Positions 33,301-43,728 are shown, counted from the stretch's first letter. The stretch is DNA of 64,000 nucleotides from Branchiostoma floridae (GCF_000003815.2 NC_049996.1:1536833-1600832); one strand, 5' to 3'. Notes: generated from the sequence alone by a model not told the origin. A program made the numbers and translations.

Positions 33301-36300
33301 GGAAGTGTGTAAGTGGAGAATACATTGCGTTTCGTCGCCAAAAAAAAAAACACCGCCAACATCAACAAATCTCTGCCTACCTTTTGGGAAATATCTTCGA
33401 CATCTTAATTTTCATATAGACGGTCAGCCCAAATTTGGTGCAACATGATGACACCGGTAGATTCGGTCCATATTTTATAAGCAGTCAATTAAAGAATCAA
33501 AAGCACACCTATTTGTCACGTTTCATGTAGGGCCCCGCCCCCGTATAGAGCGCAAGCATATGAGGTCCGATCGGCTTACCGGAGATTATTTTGAAAGTAC
33601 CTTATTTAATTTCACATATTGTTCGATTTTTTTTACTTCTATGGTAGCAACAACTGACAGTTAATCGGGGCCGGGAAAATGACAACAAAAACATCGGCGC
33701 TAGCACGATGCGACTGACCAGAACATTAGGGGGAGGGGCGCGGCACCGACTGGGTTCGACCAGTCGCTTCTCGCTTCTCTCTCGCCGCCGGCGCGCGTTA
33801 GGAATTATCATCAAAGTCAGCACCGTCCGCAAACATCCGCTGATTTTTTAGAGATTTTTGCAAAATTTGTCTATACTTACGCGCCGAGTTTGTTCGTCAA
33901 CAATGACGGAAAGCGCAAAATTAAACTTATTCTTATGTTATCAACTGAACTTCGCGGCTCGCGTTCTGCACCAAGTCAGAGACAGAGAATATGAATTTTC
34001 CAAGTGATTCAAAGCTTTATTTTTTTTAACATTTGAATACATATTGTTGAAGGAAGCCAGTTTTTTTTTTCCATGGCTCTCTCTCCGCAAGCCAAGAAAT
34101 TTCTCTCTGGACCTCCCCAAGCCGAAAAAATTCATAGGCCTTGACGCTCCCGCAGACGACACGCTAAATGTCGCCGAGTAAACCCTGTTGACGACCGTCA
34201 GAAATGGATAACCTTTTTGGACAGACAGACTGCCCCTGTGGCTTGTAGCTATGGGGCTGTGATGAGATGATGATGAGAAACCCTGTTTGGAACAATATTG
34301 GACGTTGTGTTCATTATTCAAGATGTATAACGTTATAGATAAAAAATCATCAAAATTTATTTGTACCTTCTTGCATGTCTTGACTTATCCTGTGTCAACA
34401 TCTGCAACTTAATCAGTTTACCCTTCCAGGTAGAAATGCTAGACTAAACCATGTGAAGGTAACATTCTGTATTTGCTTGCAAATATTACCTTTCTAGTTC
34501 AGTGATGTTTTGATAAATTCTGTTAGATACCTGAAGCATCCCTTAGTTTTTGATAAAGTTTATTTTTAAGGGCTTCATGTGCACATGTTCCAGAGGTATA
34601 TACATTAGAAATAGCTGCCATTTATGCTCTTAGAATCCAAGATGTTTTAATTTTATTGTGATTTCTTTTTCAGGTATTGTCAGTTCACGACTCGCTGGCA
34701 GAAGAACTTGATCTTGCATGAAAGACGTCACACAGGTAAAGACTTTCTTCACAGTGAGACAAATATAAGATTGTTCTTTTCAAGAACAAGTTATGAAGAT
34801 TGAGTGAAGACCATTACTTTCAACTTTTTCAGTTTATATTAATAAATGTTCTCCAACTTTGTTGACAGGTGAAGGCATGATCAAGTGTGACCAGTGTGAC
34901 TATGTCACTCCTAAGAAAGACAGCCTACTTAGACATAAAGTCAAGCACACAGGTAAGACAGAGGTTTGACTTTTTGTCATCTTTAGTAGTTCTTAAGAAA
35001 AAGCACACAATCATTTTGGAAAGAGTTTGTAGGGATTGTACATAGCGATGTGGCCCAAGGACTATCAAAATAGAGATAGGTGCTGCCCTATGTACCATCT
35101 GGTGCAGGAATGACATTTGACGTAAAAGAAAGATGTACTTAGTAAGAAAAGCTCTATTTTAGACCTGTATCCATATCTAGGTACATAACTGCCCTTCAGC
35201 ATGATACACAAGCTAGATGAGTGTCATAAAATTTTGTTTCACGATATCATGAAATTTTTTTATAATACTTTATACATGTACTAGTAGATGCTGACTGCAT
35301 ACATCCTGTAGGAGAAATTTGAGTTCTTTTTGCTGTGAAAGGAATGAAAACACCCATATTCCCTTTCCTGTAGGAGAAAAGCCATTCGTCTGTGGACAGT
35401 GCAATAAGACGTTCGCCCGCAAGGGGGACCTGAAACAACACGAGCTGCGTCATGCCGGAATCAAAACAGCGATGTGCCACGTGTGCGGAGACACGTTCTT
35501 TAAGAACTACGAGCTCGTGCACCACATCCAGGCCAAACACGACGGGCTGAAGCTGTACAAGTGCGACCAGTGTACGTTTGAGACGGCGTACTTTCACTCA
35601 CTGGTGACCCACGGGAGGGCCTATCACACAGGTACTGTAATGCATTTAAGTTTGCGGGGATTGAATTTCGCGGTAGCGGGAAAAAGGACTTTTTGCAGTG
35701 GTTTAAAGTTCGTGGTAGCACCATATGCGCAGTAGTCTCTTTCTGCCATGGAAAAATGTTCCCGGTGATTTTAAATTCGCGGTAAAGCGGCCACCGTTAA
35801 AACCATGGACATTAATCCACCGCAAACGTTTCTGCATTTACTGTATGTAGGGTTGTGTACCTACATACCTGCACCTGTACTACATACCTTTAAAGATTGT
35901 TTTGGGTACAGGTCTGGACCTAAATATCTGTGTACCTGTACCTGTACCTAAACAAACTAAATCACTATTGAACGCCACTTTTTGAGACTAAAGACTACAG
36001 TTGTGGGAATCTGCCGATTAATTTAGTTATTTGGTATCAAATTGTGTGCGTGGTTGTTGTTGTGTTGTCTTGCATTACCGCAGGGTGTTTGGCTAAGAAC
36101 CCAGAGGTCGTGGGTTTGAATCTTGTCATGCTACTAATCTTGGGTCCTTGGGAAAGGCATGACTTCCATCACTTCATTCAGGTGTTAAAATGGGTACCCG
36201 ACTAACTTTGGTTGGGGAGGTAAAAGGCGGTGTCCTAGACACAGTAGAAAACAAACCATTGCCTCTACAGCCCTAAAAAGGCAATGGGACTACCTTTTTA

Positions 36301-38716
36301 CATATACTTATCTTTTAACTCTTTGAATTGAGATTTTTCCAAGATAAGAAGGATTTGGGGTTGCAAAAAATGTATTTTGAAGTCTGTTGCTAGGATGGAG
36401 GTTCATGGACTGTATTGAAGAATGACGCAGTCAATTCCTACCTTTGCACCTTGACTGCTCTTACACAATTTAACTGAGTGTGTTGTTAGCCAAAAAGTAG
36501 TTACTCAAGCAACTGGATATGGTTTTGGAAACGGTCAGACGTTTCAACTAGCACAAGAGTGTGTTGTTGATGACAGATTGGTCAAGTTCTCGTTCAAGGT
36601 TTTTGGGGTTAAATTCCTTTGATGTATTTTATCTTGCAGGAGAGAGGCCATATAAGTGTGATTTTGAAGGCTGCAACTATGGATCAGCTAACAAGTCACA
36701 ACTTAATGTGCACAAGAGGAAACATACAGGTGAGTGCAGGGGATAAAATGACGTCTTTTAGAAAGTGTCTTTTGATTACCAAATTTGTATTAGATTTGCC
36801 TAGATGCCAGACCCCTGATCTCACTAATAATTAGTAATATCTATTATGTATCTGGGTCTAAGGCACGATCTAGACACAGTTTTTCCCGATATCTGTGAGC
36901 CGACAACATTTCGCCAACAGCTTTTTTTCAGCGTCTAGATGGAACTGCAATATCGCCATAAAGATATCGGCAGAATTTCTCCCGAAAGGTCTGGAGTATT
37001 CGCCCGATAGCTTAGCAGGGGTCCCCGATAGCTTAGCAGGGTCCTCGACAACTTCCACGCGCGTGTAGATGCATCCTGACCTCGGTGGCTCATTAGCATA
37101 TAATGCGGGCTTATTAGGCTATATAGCTGTTAATAACTACAAGTGCCACGGGTGTCCCACAGCCAACGTTCCAGATCCCTCCCGACATCTCCACAGATAT
37201 TGGTAAAAACTGTCTAGATTTGGCCTAACTCGGGAGGGCATGTTGTAGAATTCTCTTGGGGGCATGTTTGGCGCTGGAGCCAAGGATTCGGCCCGTGTAA
37301 GCCTTGGAAACAGTCTGGCATCTAGGCTAGTATTATAGGTATGGTGTCTGGAATCAGGGTTAGGTACACAGTATTGTAACAAGATTGAATGCACAAATAT
37401 TGTAATTTCCATATTGGTTGTTGACCAAAGAACATTTTTGATTATACCACAGATATAGGAAGAGTATTCTTTCTTTCTTTTTTTCTTGTTAAAAGTTTGA
37501 AAATTAGTGTTTTGAAAGATACAGTCAAACCTGCCCGAGCGACCACCTCTTCCCAGCGACCACCTGGCCATTTCGACCGCTTTTTCTCGGTCCCGATTTA
37601 TTTTCCCATTGACGTAAGCATTAAGCGACCTTTTCTCAACGACCACCTGGCCAACGCGACCGCGACCGGCCCAAATTGGGACCCGTAACGACCACAAAAT
37701 TGAGGTTTTCATCGATTTTTGATGATAATTAGCGCGATTTTGTACCGAAATCGGCCAGTTTGCGTCGGATTTTGAGGTTAAATTTACAGTCAACAGTGTG
37801 CGTGTTGTATTTGGCATTAAAGACCTCGCTTCTTTGCGTGCGTGCAGTGTGCTTGCTATTTGCCATTAAACACAACGGAAACCATTTATACTTTGCATCG
37901 GGCAAGTTTTGAGTCGATACTCTTCTCAGCGACCACCTGTCCAAATCGACCGCTTTTTTCCGGTCCCCCGGGTGGTCGTCTTGGGCAGGTTTGACTGTAG
38001 TCTGAAAGTGGAATAAAGATCATCATGAACCCGTTACCAGGTAAAAAGTTTAATACAGTATTGTAAGCCTTCCTAGTGCTAATTCAAGAAAAAGAAGAAA
38101 GAAATCTTTAGATGACTCCAAAAACAGAGAGAGAGAGAGACAGACAGAAGAAGCAAGATAGCTTCTGTGCAGTACTTAAGTTTTTTTTTTTTGTCATAAG
38201 TTTGTCACTAGTAAATGTTTTCAAAAGTAAGTATTAGATGACTCCAAAGTTAGAGAGAGAGACAGAGAGAGACAGAGAGAGACAGAGAGAGACAGAGGGA
38301 GCAAGAGCATGTTCATTTTTCTTTATCATAAATTTAAAACTGCCTGTTTTTAGAAATAGTTGACATTCTTGTTCAAAATCTTCCTTGTGATTTCCTTAAC
38401 AGGAGAAAAGCCATTCAAGTGTACGATGTGCAACTACGCCTCAGCCGACAACGCCGGGCTACGCAAACACGTGAGGAAACACTCCAGCCTTCGCCCCTAC
38501 AAGTGTAACATGTGTGACTTCGACACCAAGCACAGCTTCCTCCTCAGAAAACACATGGAGACGGCACACAACGTTATGACTAACTGTAAAATTGGCAGGC
38601 GACAGTTGACCTCGATTGCTACCACGGACGTGGATTCTAGCAAGAACCAAGTGCCGGTGGACGTTTTTAATCAAGATCTTAAGACTATTGCAGGCCATGG
38701 GCCTGGTCAAGATTAG
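26316..38716 (+). CDS. C2H2 zinc-finger protein, ~10 fingers
   Basis: Six coding exons (26316-27313, 34674-34735, 34869-34952, 35374-35631, 36640-36729, 38403-38716) give 601 residues with all phases agreeing. An N-terminal region has two Cys-rich motifs (CSHCN...; CSRCSFQ...H...C), then an acidic/Ser-rich linker and a basic stretch (KTKTKRVRKSRAKKQQ, likely nuclear signal). About ten C2H2 fingers follow from ~KCHICGYSGRKRE to YKCNMCDFDTKHS. Several fingers have the CxxCxY/F form and share TGEKPF/TGERPY linkers, as in DNA-binding factors of the REST/ZNF64 style; no orthology is claimed. Fingers are split at the TG|GEKP linker codon by introns. Start could be the first or second of two near Met codons. 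Confidence 0.88.
27459..27667 (+). mobile_element. CTGTAAATGCA MITE
   Basis: A 209-bp element including flanking TAs. Ends TACTGTAAATGCAGAAAT and ATGCATTTACAGTA, with internal GCGGTGGATTAATGTT and ACCACCGCAAAAAGTCC blocks. It lies just inside the large zinc-finger intron. Confidence 0.9.
27700..27945 (-). mobile_element. tRNA-derived SINE, degraded
   Basis: The - strand reads GGGTGTTTGGCTCAACCC, then GTGCCCTTGGGCACA, CACTTCATTCAAGTGAAAAT and ACCTAGCTTTGGTTAGGG. The same order occurs at 36075-36300 and 59395-59585. Confidence 0.65.
28010..28045. repeat. (TTC)n microsatellite
   Basis: About ten TTC units within the large zinc-finger intron. Confidence 0.9.
30784..30858 (-). other. tRNA-like sequence (not a functional tRNA)
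   Basis: On the - strand: GGCGCAGTGGTTAAA (A-box-like), a 5-bp anticodon stem GTTTA/TAAAC and T-arm CCCGGTTCGAATCCGGG. Loop position 33 is G, not U, and the acceptor ends do not pair, so it is a SINE head or tRNA relic. Confidence 0.6.
30979..31007. repeat. Perfect 13-bp-arm hairpin
   Basis: GCATTTTGCGACT and AGTCGCAAAATGC around a 3-base loop, inside the large zinc-finger intron. No poly-U run to suggest a terminator. Confidence 0.7.
31463..32336. repeat. ~440-bp tandem duplication, each unit with a tRNA-like end
   Basis: Copies at ~31463-31905 and ~31912-32336, offset 449 bp, ~95% alike by eye. Each ends (- strand head) with a tRNA-like block: TTAGCTCAATCGGTAAAGTC then CTGGTTCGAAACCG. Small differences in the anticodon-side bases. 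Confidence 0.88.
32554..32755. mobile_element. Small element with GCGTAATACGTAGG subterminal repeats
   Basis: Ends GAGGGTCTGCATG / CATGCAGACCCTC, flanked by TTGAAC on both sides (32548-32553 and 32756-32761). Inside are several diverged copies of a GCGTAATTCGTAG motif on one strand. Confidence 0.78.
32816..33320. repeat. Perfect 52-bp inverted repeat
   Basis: 32816-32867 is the exact reverse complement of 33269-33320 (begins TTCTCCACTTACACACTTCC). About 400 bp separate the arms, with no ORF of note. Likely a recent foldback or inverted-repeat element. Confidence 0.92.
34674..34735 (+). CDS. Zinc-finger exon: finger 3
   Basis: Acceptor tttttcag, donor gtaaag. Completes HECKYCQFTTRWQKNLILHE then RRHTG. 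Confidence 0.88.
34869..34952 (+). CDS. Zinc-finger exon: finger 4
   Basis: Acceptor ttgacag, donor gtaaga. Reads IKCDQCDYVTPKKDSLLRHK then VKHTG. Confidence 0.9.
35374..35631 (+). CDS. Zinc-finger exon: fingers 5-7
   Basis: Acceptor ttcctgtag. Reads EKPFVCGQCNKTFARKGDLK, then MCHVCGDTFFKNYELVHH and YKCDQCTFETAYFHSLVTH. The donor is gtactg, a weak match to consensus, because a MITE begins at its second base. Confidence 0.88.
35633..35845 (-). mobile_element. CTGTAAATGCA MITE inside a splice donor
   Basis: A 213-bp copy of the TA-flanked family also at 27459, 39133, 47690 and 48065. Its left TA is the T and A of the donor GTA of the zinc-finger exon. Removing the element and one TA would restore G|GTATGT. 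The orientation is opposite to the other copies. Confidence 0.88.
36075..36300 (+). mobile_element. tRNA-derived SINE
   Basis: GGGTGTTTGGCTAAGAACCC and GTGGGTTTGAATCTTG give tRNA-like A and B boxes. GTCCTTGGGAAAGGCA and CTAACTTTGGTTGGGGAGG follow. Same family as 27700-27945 and 59395-59585. Confidence 0.72.
36640..36729 (+). CDS. Zinc-finger exon: finger 8
   Basis: Acceptor cttgcag, donor gtgagt. Reads ERPYKCDFEGCNYGSANKSQ then LNVHKRKHTG, a finger with four residues between the two Cys. Confidence 0.9.
36862..37225. mobile_element. PIF/Harbinger-like MITE
   Basis: Imperfect ~37-bp TIRs (GGCACGATCTAGACACAG / CTGTCTAGATTTGGCC) flanked by TAA on both sides (36859-36861, 37226-37228), the TWA-type duplication of Harbinger elements. 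A CCGATAGCTTAGCAGGG repeat lies inside. It is in the zinc-finger intron before the last exon. Confidence 0.8.
37520..37999. mobile_element. TA-flanked TIR element (CAGTCAAACCTGCCC ends)
   Basis: A 480-bp element with ends CAGTCAAACCTGCCC / GGGCAGGTTTGACTG, flanked by TA. CGACCACCTG blocks recur inside both ends. No transposase. Confidence 0.82.
38105..38298. repeat. GA/GACA-rich simple repeat, two patches
   Basis: (GAGA/CAGA)n at ~38125-38150 and ~38250-38298, in nearly duplicated contexts starting with AGATGACTCCAAA, just upstream of the last zinc-finger exon. Confidence 0.8.
38403..38716 (+). CDS. Zinc-finger exon: fingers 9-10 and C-terminus
   Basis: Acceptor cttaacag. Reads EKPFKCTMCNYASADNAGLR and YKCNMCDFDTKHSFLLRKH, then a ~45-residue tail to TAG at 38714-38716. 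Confidence 0.9.
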
Positions 38717-38849
38717 ACTTACATCAAGTAACTCAAGGGCAAGAATTTGCCAACCAGAGCTTGTTTTAGGTTGGAAACAAACCTTTAAACAGAACATTAT
38801 AAACACTGTTGTAATATCATCATAGAGAATATGTGTAGAATATATAAGA

Positions 38850-39420
38850 AAGGACATAGTGCCACATGATTTGTCTCTTTCTTACCATGTAGGGATGTGG
38901 TGCCATTTGATTGGCCCATTTCCCATTGTATGGTAATGAGGTGCCATGTGATTGGCTCATTCCCCATCATGTGGTAGTAAGGTGCCATGTGACTGGCTCA
39001 TTCCCTAGCACATGATACTGAGGTACCATGTGATTGGCTTGTTCCACACCATATGGTAATGAGTGCCATATGATTGACTTGCTCGCCACCATATATGGCA
39101 AAGAGGTGCAATATTACTGGCTCACAAGCCATTACTGTAAATGCAGAAATTTTCGCGGTGGATTAATGTTCGCGGTTTTCGCGGCGACCACTTTACCGCG
39201 AAATTAAATCCACCGCAAACATTTTTCTATTAAGGTATTAGACTGCAGTAGATGGTGTTATCGCAAAATTAAATCCACTGCGAAAAGTCGTTTTTCCCGC
39301 TACCGCAAAATTAAATCCCCGCGAACTTAAATGCATTTACAGTATATGGTAATGAGGTGTCTTCTGATTGGCCTATTCCTCCCTGTGTTAAAGGAATGAG
39401 GGCAGGTGTTACATCATCAT
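38850..39420. repeat. ~48-bp minisatellite split by a MITE
   Basis: GGTGCCATGTGATTGGCTCA followed by TTCCCCATCATGTGGTAATG recurs about seven times at 38850-39132 and again after the MITE at 39345-39420. Each unit contains ATTGG, the reverse of a CCAAT box. Confidence 0.85.
39133..39344 (+). mobile_element. CTGTAAATGCA MITE in the minisatellite
   Basis: A 212-bp copy. Joining the flanks with one TA gives the expected minisatellite order (cacaagccat-TA-tatggtaatgag), which supports TA as the target duplication of the family. Confidence 0.92.
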
Positions 39421-39769
39421 GAGTAGACAGAGCCTGCCATTGATGTTAAGTATACATGTTATATTTTATACAGTATTTCTGAAAACTCAAACAATGAGTT
39501 GCAATGTATACATGCATAGAAGTAGGAGTAAACAGTGCCATTTACACACATTTACACATGTGAATTGATACATGTGATACATTTTACATGTAGACTTCAT
39601 GCATATAATATAATCTATATAGTTTCTTGCTTCATTTCTACATTTCTATATGTCATGTCTATATTTGTTTTAAAAGATTGTAGCAATTTCAGTAGAGATT
39701 TCTCCCTTTTTATGTGGAAAAATGGCAAGTGGCAGGATCAATCCAGGAGCCATATGTTCTTTCTCTATG

Positions 39770-39869
39770 NNNNNNNNNNNNNNNNNNNNNNNNNNNNNNN
39801 NNNNNNNNNNNNNNNNNNNNNNNNNNNNNNNNNNNNNNNNNNNNNNNNNNNNNNNNNNNNNNNNNNNNN
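39770..39869. other. Assembly gap (100 N)
   Basis: A run of exactly 100 N downstream of the zinc-finger gene. Confidence 0.99.
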
Positions 39870-40426
39870 CTTTCTTTTAATGACAAGTTTTAGAAATTAA
39901 AATCATGCATGTGGTAAATGGAACAAGACAGTACACCTGTAAAGATGTTAAGTTTTTATTGAGCGAGTCTAAAAATGGACATTTAAGATCGTATATATAT
40001 CTAGAATAAAATCTTGTGGAACTTTTTTGTGAAATTACTTTTGACATCTGTTGTACAGTGTATAGTTATTGTTCATACATGTACCACTACATAAAGGAAG
40101 TATTAATATTGACTTCAAGTAATAAAGAAAGAAATGTGAAGCCAGTTGGAGCAAAGATTTTGTACAAAACGTTTGCAGATGCTACTATTTAAGACTAAGA
40201 AGATACTTTTAGCCACTGTAAATGGTGTAGCAATATCATGTTTTGCCAGAACTATAAGTATGCAGCCCAAACATCTACACTGCAACTGTACAGCTGTATA
40301 AGAATGAGGATATGTAAATGTGCAATTTATGTGGTAAGGCACAAGGCATTGCGAGTAAACTATGTAATCTAAAAGTTATTGTGATTATTGTTTATTTAAT
40401 TGTTACCTATTTGCATATCTTGGTGC

Positions 40427-40975
40427 ATCTCTCTCTCTCATATCCTATTTCTCTCTCATTCCCCTCTCACTCTGTCCCTCTTTTGTTTCCTCCCTCCCTC
40501 TCTTGTTTCTCCTCTCCATGATCCATCTCTTCCTCCCTCTCTCATCTCCCTCAGTCTCTCCCTTCCTCATTTCCTCTCTCCATCTCCCCCTCCCTCCATC
40601 CTTCTATCCCTCCCTCTCTCATTTCCTTTCTCCGTCTCCCCCTCCGTCCATCCCTCTCCCTCTCTCCCTTCCTCTCTCTCATTCCCTCTCTCCATCTCCC
40701 ACTCCCCCTCTCCTCTCCCTCTCTCTCATTTCCTCCCTTCATCTCCCCCTCCATCCATCCCTCCCCTCTCCCTCACTCTCTTCCTTCCTCTCTCATTCCC
40801 TCTCTTCATCTCCCGCTGTCCCTCTCCTCTTCCTCCCTCTCAATTTCCTCTCCCTCCAGCCCTCTCCTCTCCCTTTCTCTCTCCCACCATCCCCTCTTCC
40901 TTCCTCTCTCTCGTTTCCTCTCTCCCTCCCTCTCTCTCCTTTCCCCCATCTCTCTCTCCCCCTCCCCTCTCCATG
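40427..40975. repeat. ~550-bp pyrimidine tract
   Basis: Almost unbroken C/T on the + strand with TCCCTCTCTC, CATCTCCCCCTCC and CTCTCATTTCC recurring. Irregular 60-130-bp periodicity. The long open frames across it are a composition artefact. Confidence 0.92.
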
Positions 40976-41209
40976 TTTCACAGCAAACGACAGACTGTAC
41001 ACGTCACAGTCCCTCTAACCTCTGCTTGGAGATAACCCCAGCCCACCACACACCCACGTACATGTAATATACACACCCGCAATCCTCCCTGCCTGGTCTA
41101 TATTAAGGTATATCCTACAACGTGTCGTCACATATGCTAGACATATACATTACATTTCCTACGTGTAAAATGCCACGTGTTCATTGTAAAATGGAGGCTG
41201 TGGTCGGAT

Positions 41210-41830
41210 CTATAAAAGGACTTGTCGATAAAACGACGCAAGGAACAGGCACAAGCTAAGCCAGGAATATTCTACGTCATGAATATTCATAGTATTCTAC
41301 ATGTCAAAATTAGAAGATACGCACAATTTATGCACGCAAGTGAGCGATATTCTAGATGTCAAAATTAGAATATTTTAGACGTCAAAATTAGAGAAGAAGA
41401 TTTGTGGAATGGAATTTACCTAAGGTCTTATCAGTCAATAACGGGGAGCTTAATCATATAAGTTCCTTGTCAATAATAAGACGGATAGTTACGTGCGTTA
41501 GTGAGGGATATTCTAGATGTCAAAACTTTGAACATTTTAGACGTCAAAATAAGAGACGTCGAAATTAGAGAAGACAAACTGGAAAGGAATTTACAAAAGG
41601 TCTTTTCGATGATAATAATAAGACGCTAAAGGATGCCCTATTGAAGTGTCAATACATGTATAAGAAAGGAGGTATTATATATGTAACTCAAAAGGACTTG
41701 TCAATAATAAGACGTATAATGATGAATTATGTTAGCGTCCTAAATGTCAAAATATAGAAAGCAGATGTTATGAAATGTTTTACAAAAGGTAATAAGACAC
41801 ATAAGGATAAATTACGTGGGTGGGGGTGCG
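41210..41830. repeat. Degenerate ~170-250-bp repeat
   Basis: Three or four decayed units each hold TTCTAGATGTCAAAATTAG, AATTTACAAAAGGTCTT and GTCAATAATAAGACG. One isolated TIR (CTAACCTCTGCTTGGAGATA) lies just before, at 41015-41034. Confidence 0.65.
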
Positions 41831-42023
41831 TCAATGGAAAATATTTTCCACACTTCCAATCGTGAATATATAACCTACTATATCGATCCCACAGTTTCTA
41901 GGTTGTGTTCTTTCAGCAAACGTAGCGACTGTAGGTAAGTATACGTAGATATACACGTAAATGGTATATTTGATGACGATGATGATCTTTATTTGCATGT
42001 TCCTGCCCTCATGGGCTAAATGC

Positions 42024-42234
42024 TACTCTCCAAGCAGAGGTTAGGCTCCGGTTGTTTTTGACGTTTTTAAGGCGTTTTTATCGGGCTTTCTATTTTGTAC
42101 TGAAATCTTGATGTCCCATGAGACCGATACAAAACACCTCAGTTTCAGTTCAATTCAGTCATCCATTTTCTGGTGACAAACGCCTAAAAAACGTTAAAAA
42201 AAACAGTTGAAGTCTAACCTCTGCTTGGATAGTA
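42024..42234. mobile_element. MITE with 9-bp target duplication (CTCCAAGCAGAGG family)
   Basis: A 211-bp element, ends TACTCTCCAAGCAGAGGTTA and TAACCTCTGCTTGGATAGTA, flanked by GCTAAATGC on both sides (42015-42023 and 42235-42243). A 9-bp duplication points to a Mutator-like or related transposase. Confidence 0.92.
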
Positions 42235-42399
42235 GCTAAATGCAGCAAGTGTTTTATTGGATACTAAATGTTATATATATATATATACTGTTACATGTAG
42301 TATTTATTACAAGTGAACAATTTGATAAACAAAACATCTGGAGCTATTCAAGTATGATCGGTACAATGCCAACTTGTGTGTACAGTGGTCGCTTTGCGG

Positions 42400-42538
42400 T
42401 AATCTCCAAGCAAATTCCTCCGGTGGCATAAAACAGTAACATAAGCTGGGGAAAGACTTCAGCCGGCAGAGGGGTAAAATTGGCCTTCCCAGCTTATGTT
42501 ACTGTTTTATGCCACTGGAGGAATCTGCTTGGAGATTA
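42400..42538. mobile_element. Hairpin MITE with 9-bp target duplication
   Basis: A 139-bp element, arms of ~54 bp nearly perfect (TAATCTCCAAGCAAATTCCT ... inverse), flanked by GCTTTGCGG on both sides. Same end motif and duplication length as the copy 170 bp upstream. Confidence 0.93.
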
Positions 42539-42816
42539 GCTTTGCGGCACGTGTGAGTTCGATCGAGGTCAAAGATTCTAAAAAGTGGTAACGTTACATG
42601 TTGGGATGCTGCTGCAATCTTAAGTTTTTGCGAAAGGGTATGGTAGTTGAACACACAACTGTGATTGAACAAAGCCGTGTGGCACAGGCCTACAGAAACG
42701 GAGATGGGCGCAAAGACATATAAATGGTGATTATTTTTAGAGAGGCTGTTTCAACCTATGACGTGGCGGGTGTTGAATACCTTATAAATGTTATCCTGCT
42801 GTTTTTAGTTCTTGAT

Positions 42817-43728
42817 GGGGGCCCTAATGCCCTTTTGCGTAGAGCGTAATCGGCCGTTTTAATTTTACGTAGAGCGTAGACGGATCGCTTAATTCAACGT
42901 AGAGCGTAATCAGTGCATTTTGCGTAGAGCGTAATTGACTCTTTTAATTCTACGTAATGCGTTGTATCTCCCCGGAATTTACCGTAAAACGCAATGGATG
43001 AATTGTGCGTATAGCGTAATCAAACCTGCCCTAACCATTGCCCAAAGTCCCGTCAAAATGCAGGAAATTGCGTTTCAGAGGGTCGAGATTTCAAAATTTC
43101 CGTGGACCTACTTTGCGACGCCGGCACCATCTGCGCTCCTGCGCTCACGGCAACATGGTGAAAATATGTTTGGGGCGTCGCCCTCAAAAACTTAAACTAT
43201 ACACAATGTATTTTCAATAGAAATGGCATTATAGATTCGTCAATGAAGGTTAGACATCCAGGTAATAAGATATGCCAAAAACAATACTCCAGCAAAATCA
43301 TATCTAGTTGCTTATTTTAATTGAGTAACTGTTGCCCCTCAAATGCAGGAAATAACGTTTCGGAGGGTCAAGATTTCAAAATTTTCCAGGGGAGCATGCC
43401 CCGGGACCCCCTAGGATTGTCGCGCCTTCGGCGCTCATGATGATAACAATTCGATCAGCAATATTGCGCCCCCCGCGTTAGAAATTTGCTGCCACCGCCT
43501 CTGCCACCGGTTACAATTAATAATTCTAACTCAACTTTTGTCACTTCTAAGTATCTTAAATACCATCTTTGACACAAACGCCCAGTCACTCGGTGATAAG
43601 TTCTGCATAATGTGTGCTTTCAAATTTAGCGTAGAGCGTAGAGAGGCTTCCTGAATTCAGCGTAATACGTAGCCGGCCATCAGAATTTAGCGTAGAGCGT
43701 TGTCGGAACCCCCCCATTGGGGCCCTCC
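42817..43728. mobile_element. 912-bp element with GCGTAGAGCGTA subterminal repeats
   Basis: Ends GGGGGCCCTAATG and CATTGGGGCCCTCC, flanked by TTGAT. Six or more copies of GCGTAGAGCGTA sit near the left end and three near the right. Two related inner blocks contain GAGGGTC(A/G)AGATTTCAAAAT. Related to 32554-32755. Confidence 0.78.

Larger units (their letters stand above)
38717..40140 (+). other. Zinc-finger gene 3' UTR and downstream DNA
   Basis: Poly(A) signal candidates AATAAA at 40005-40010 and 40121-40126. The stretch holds a ~48-bp minisatellite, a MITE and a 100-N gap (39770-39869). Confidence 0.45.

Noticed and set aside
37137..37817. 226-codon - strand ORF
   Set aside because: It crosses the boundaries of two separate transposons and has no recognisable domain.
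40400..41035. Long Ser/Pro/Leu-rich ORFs (and Glu/Arg/Gly-rich on the - strand)
   Set aside because: They are composition artefacts of the pyrimidine tract.
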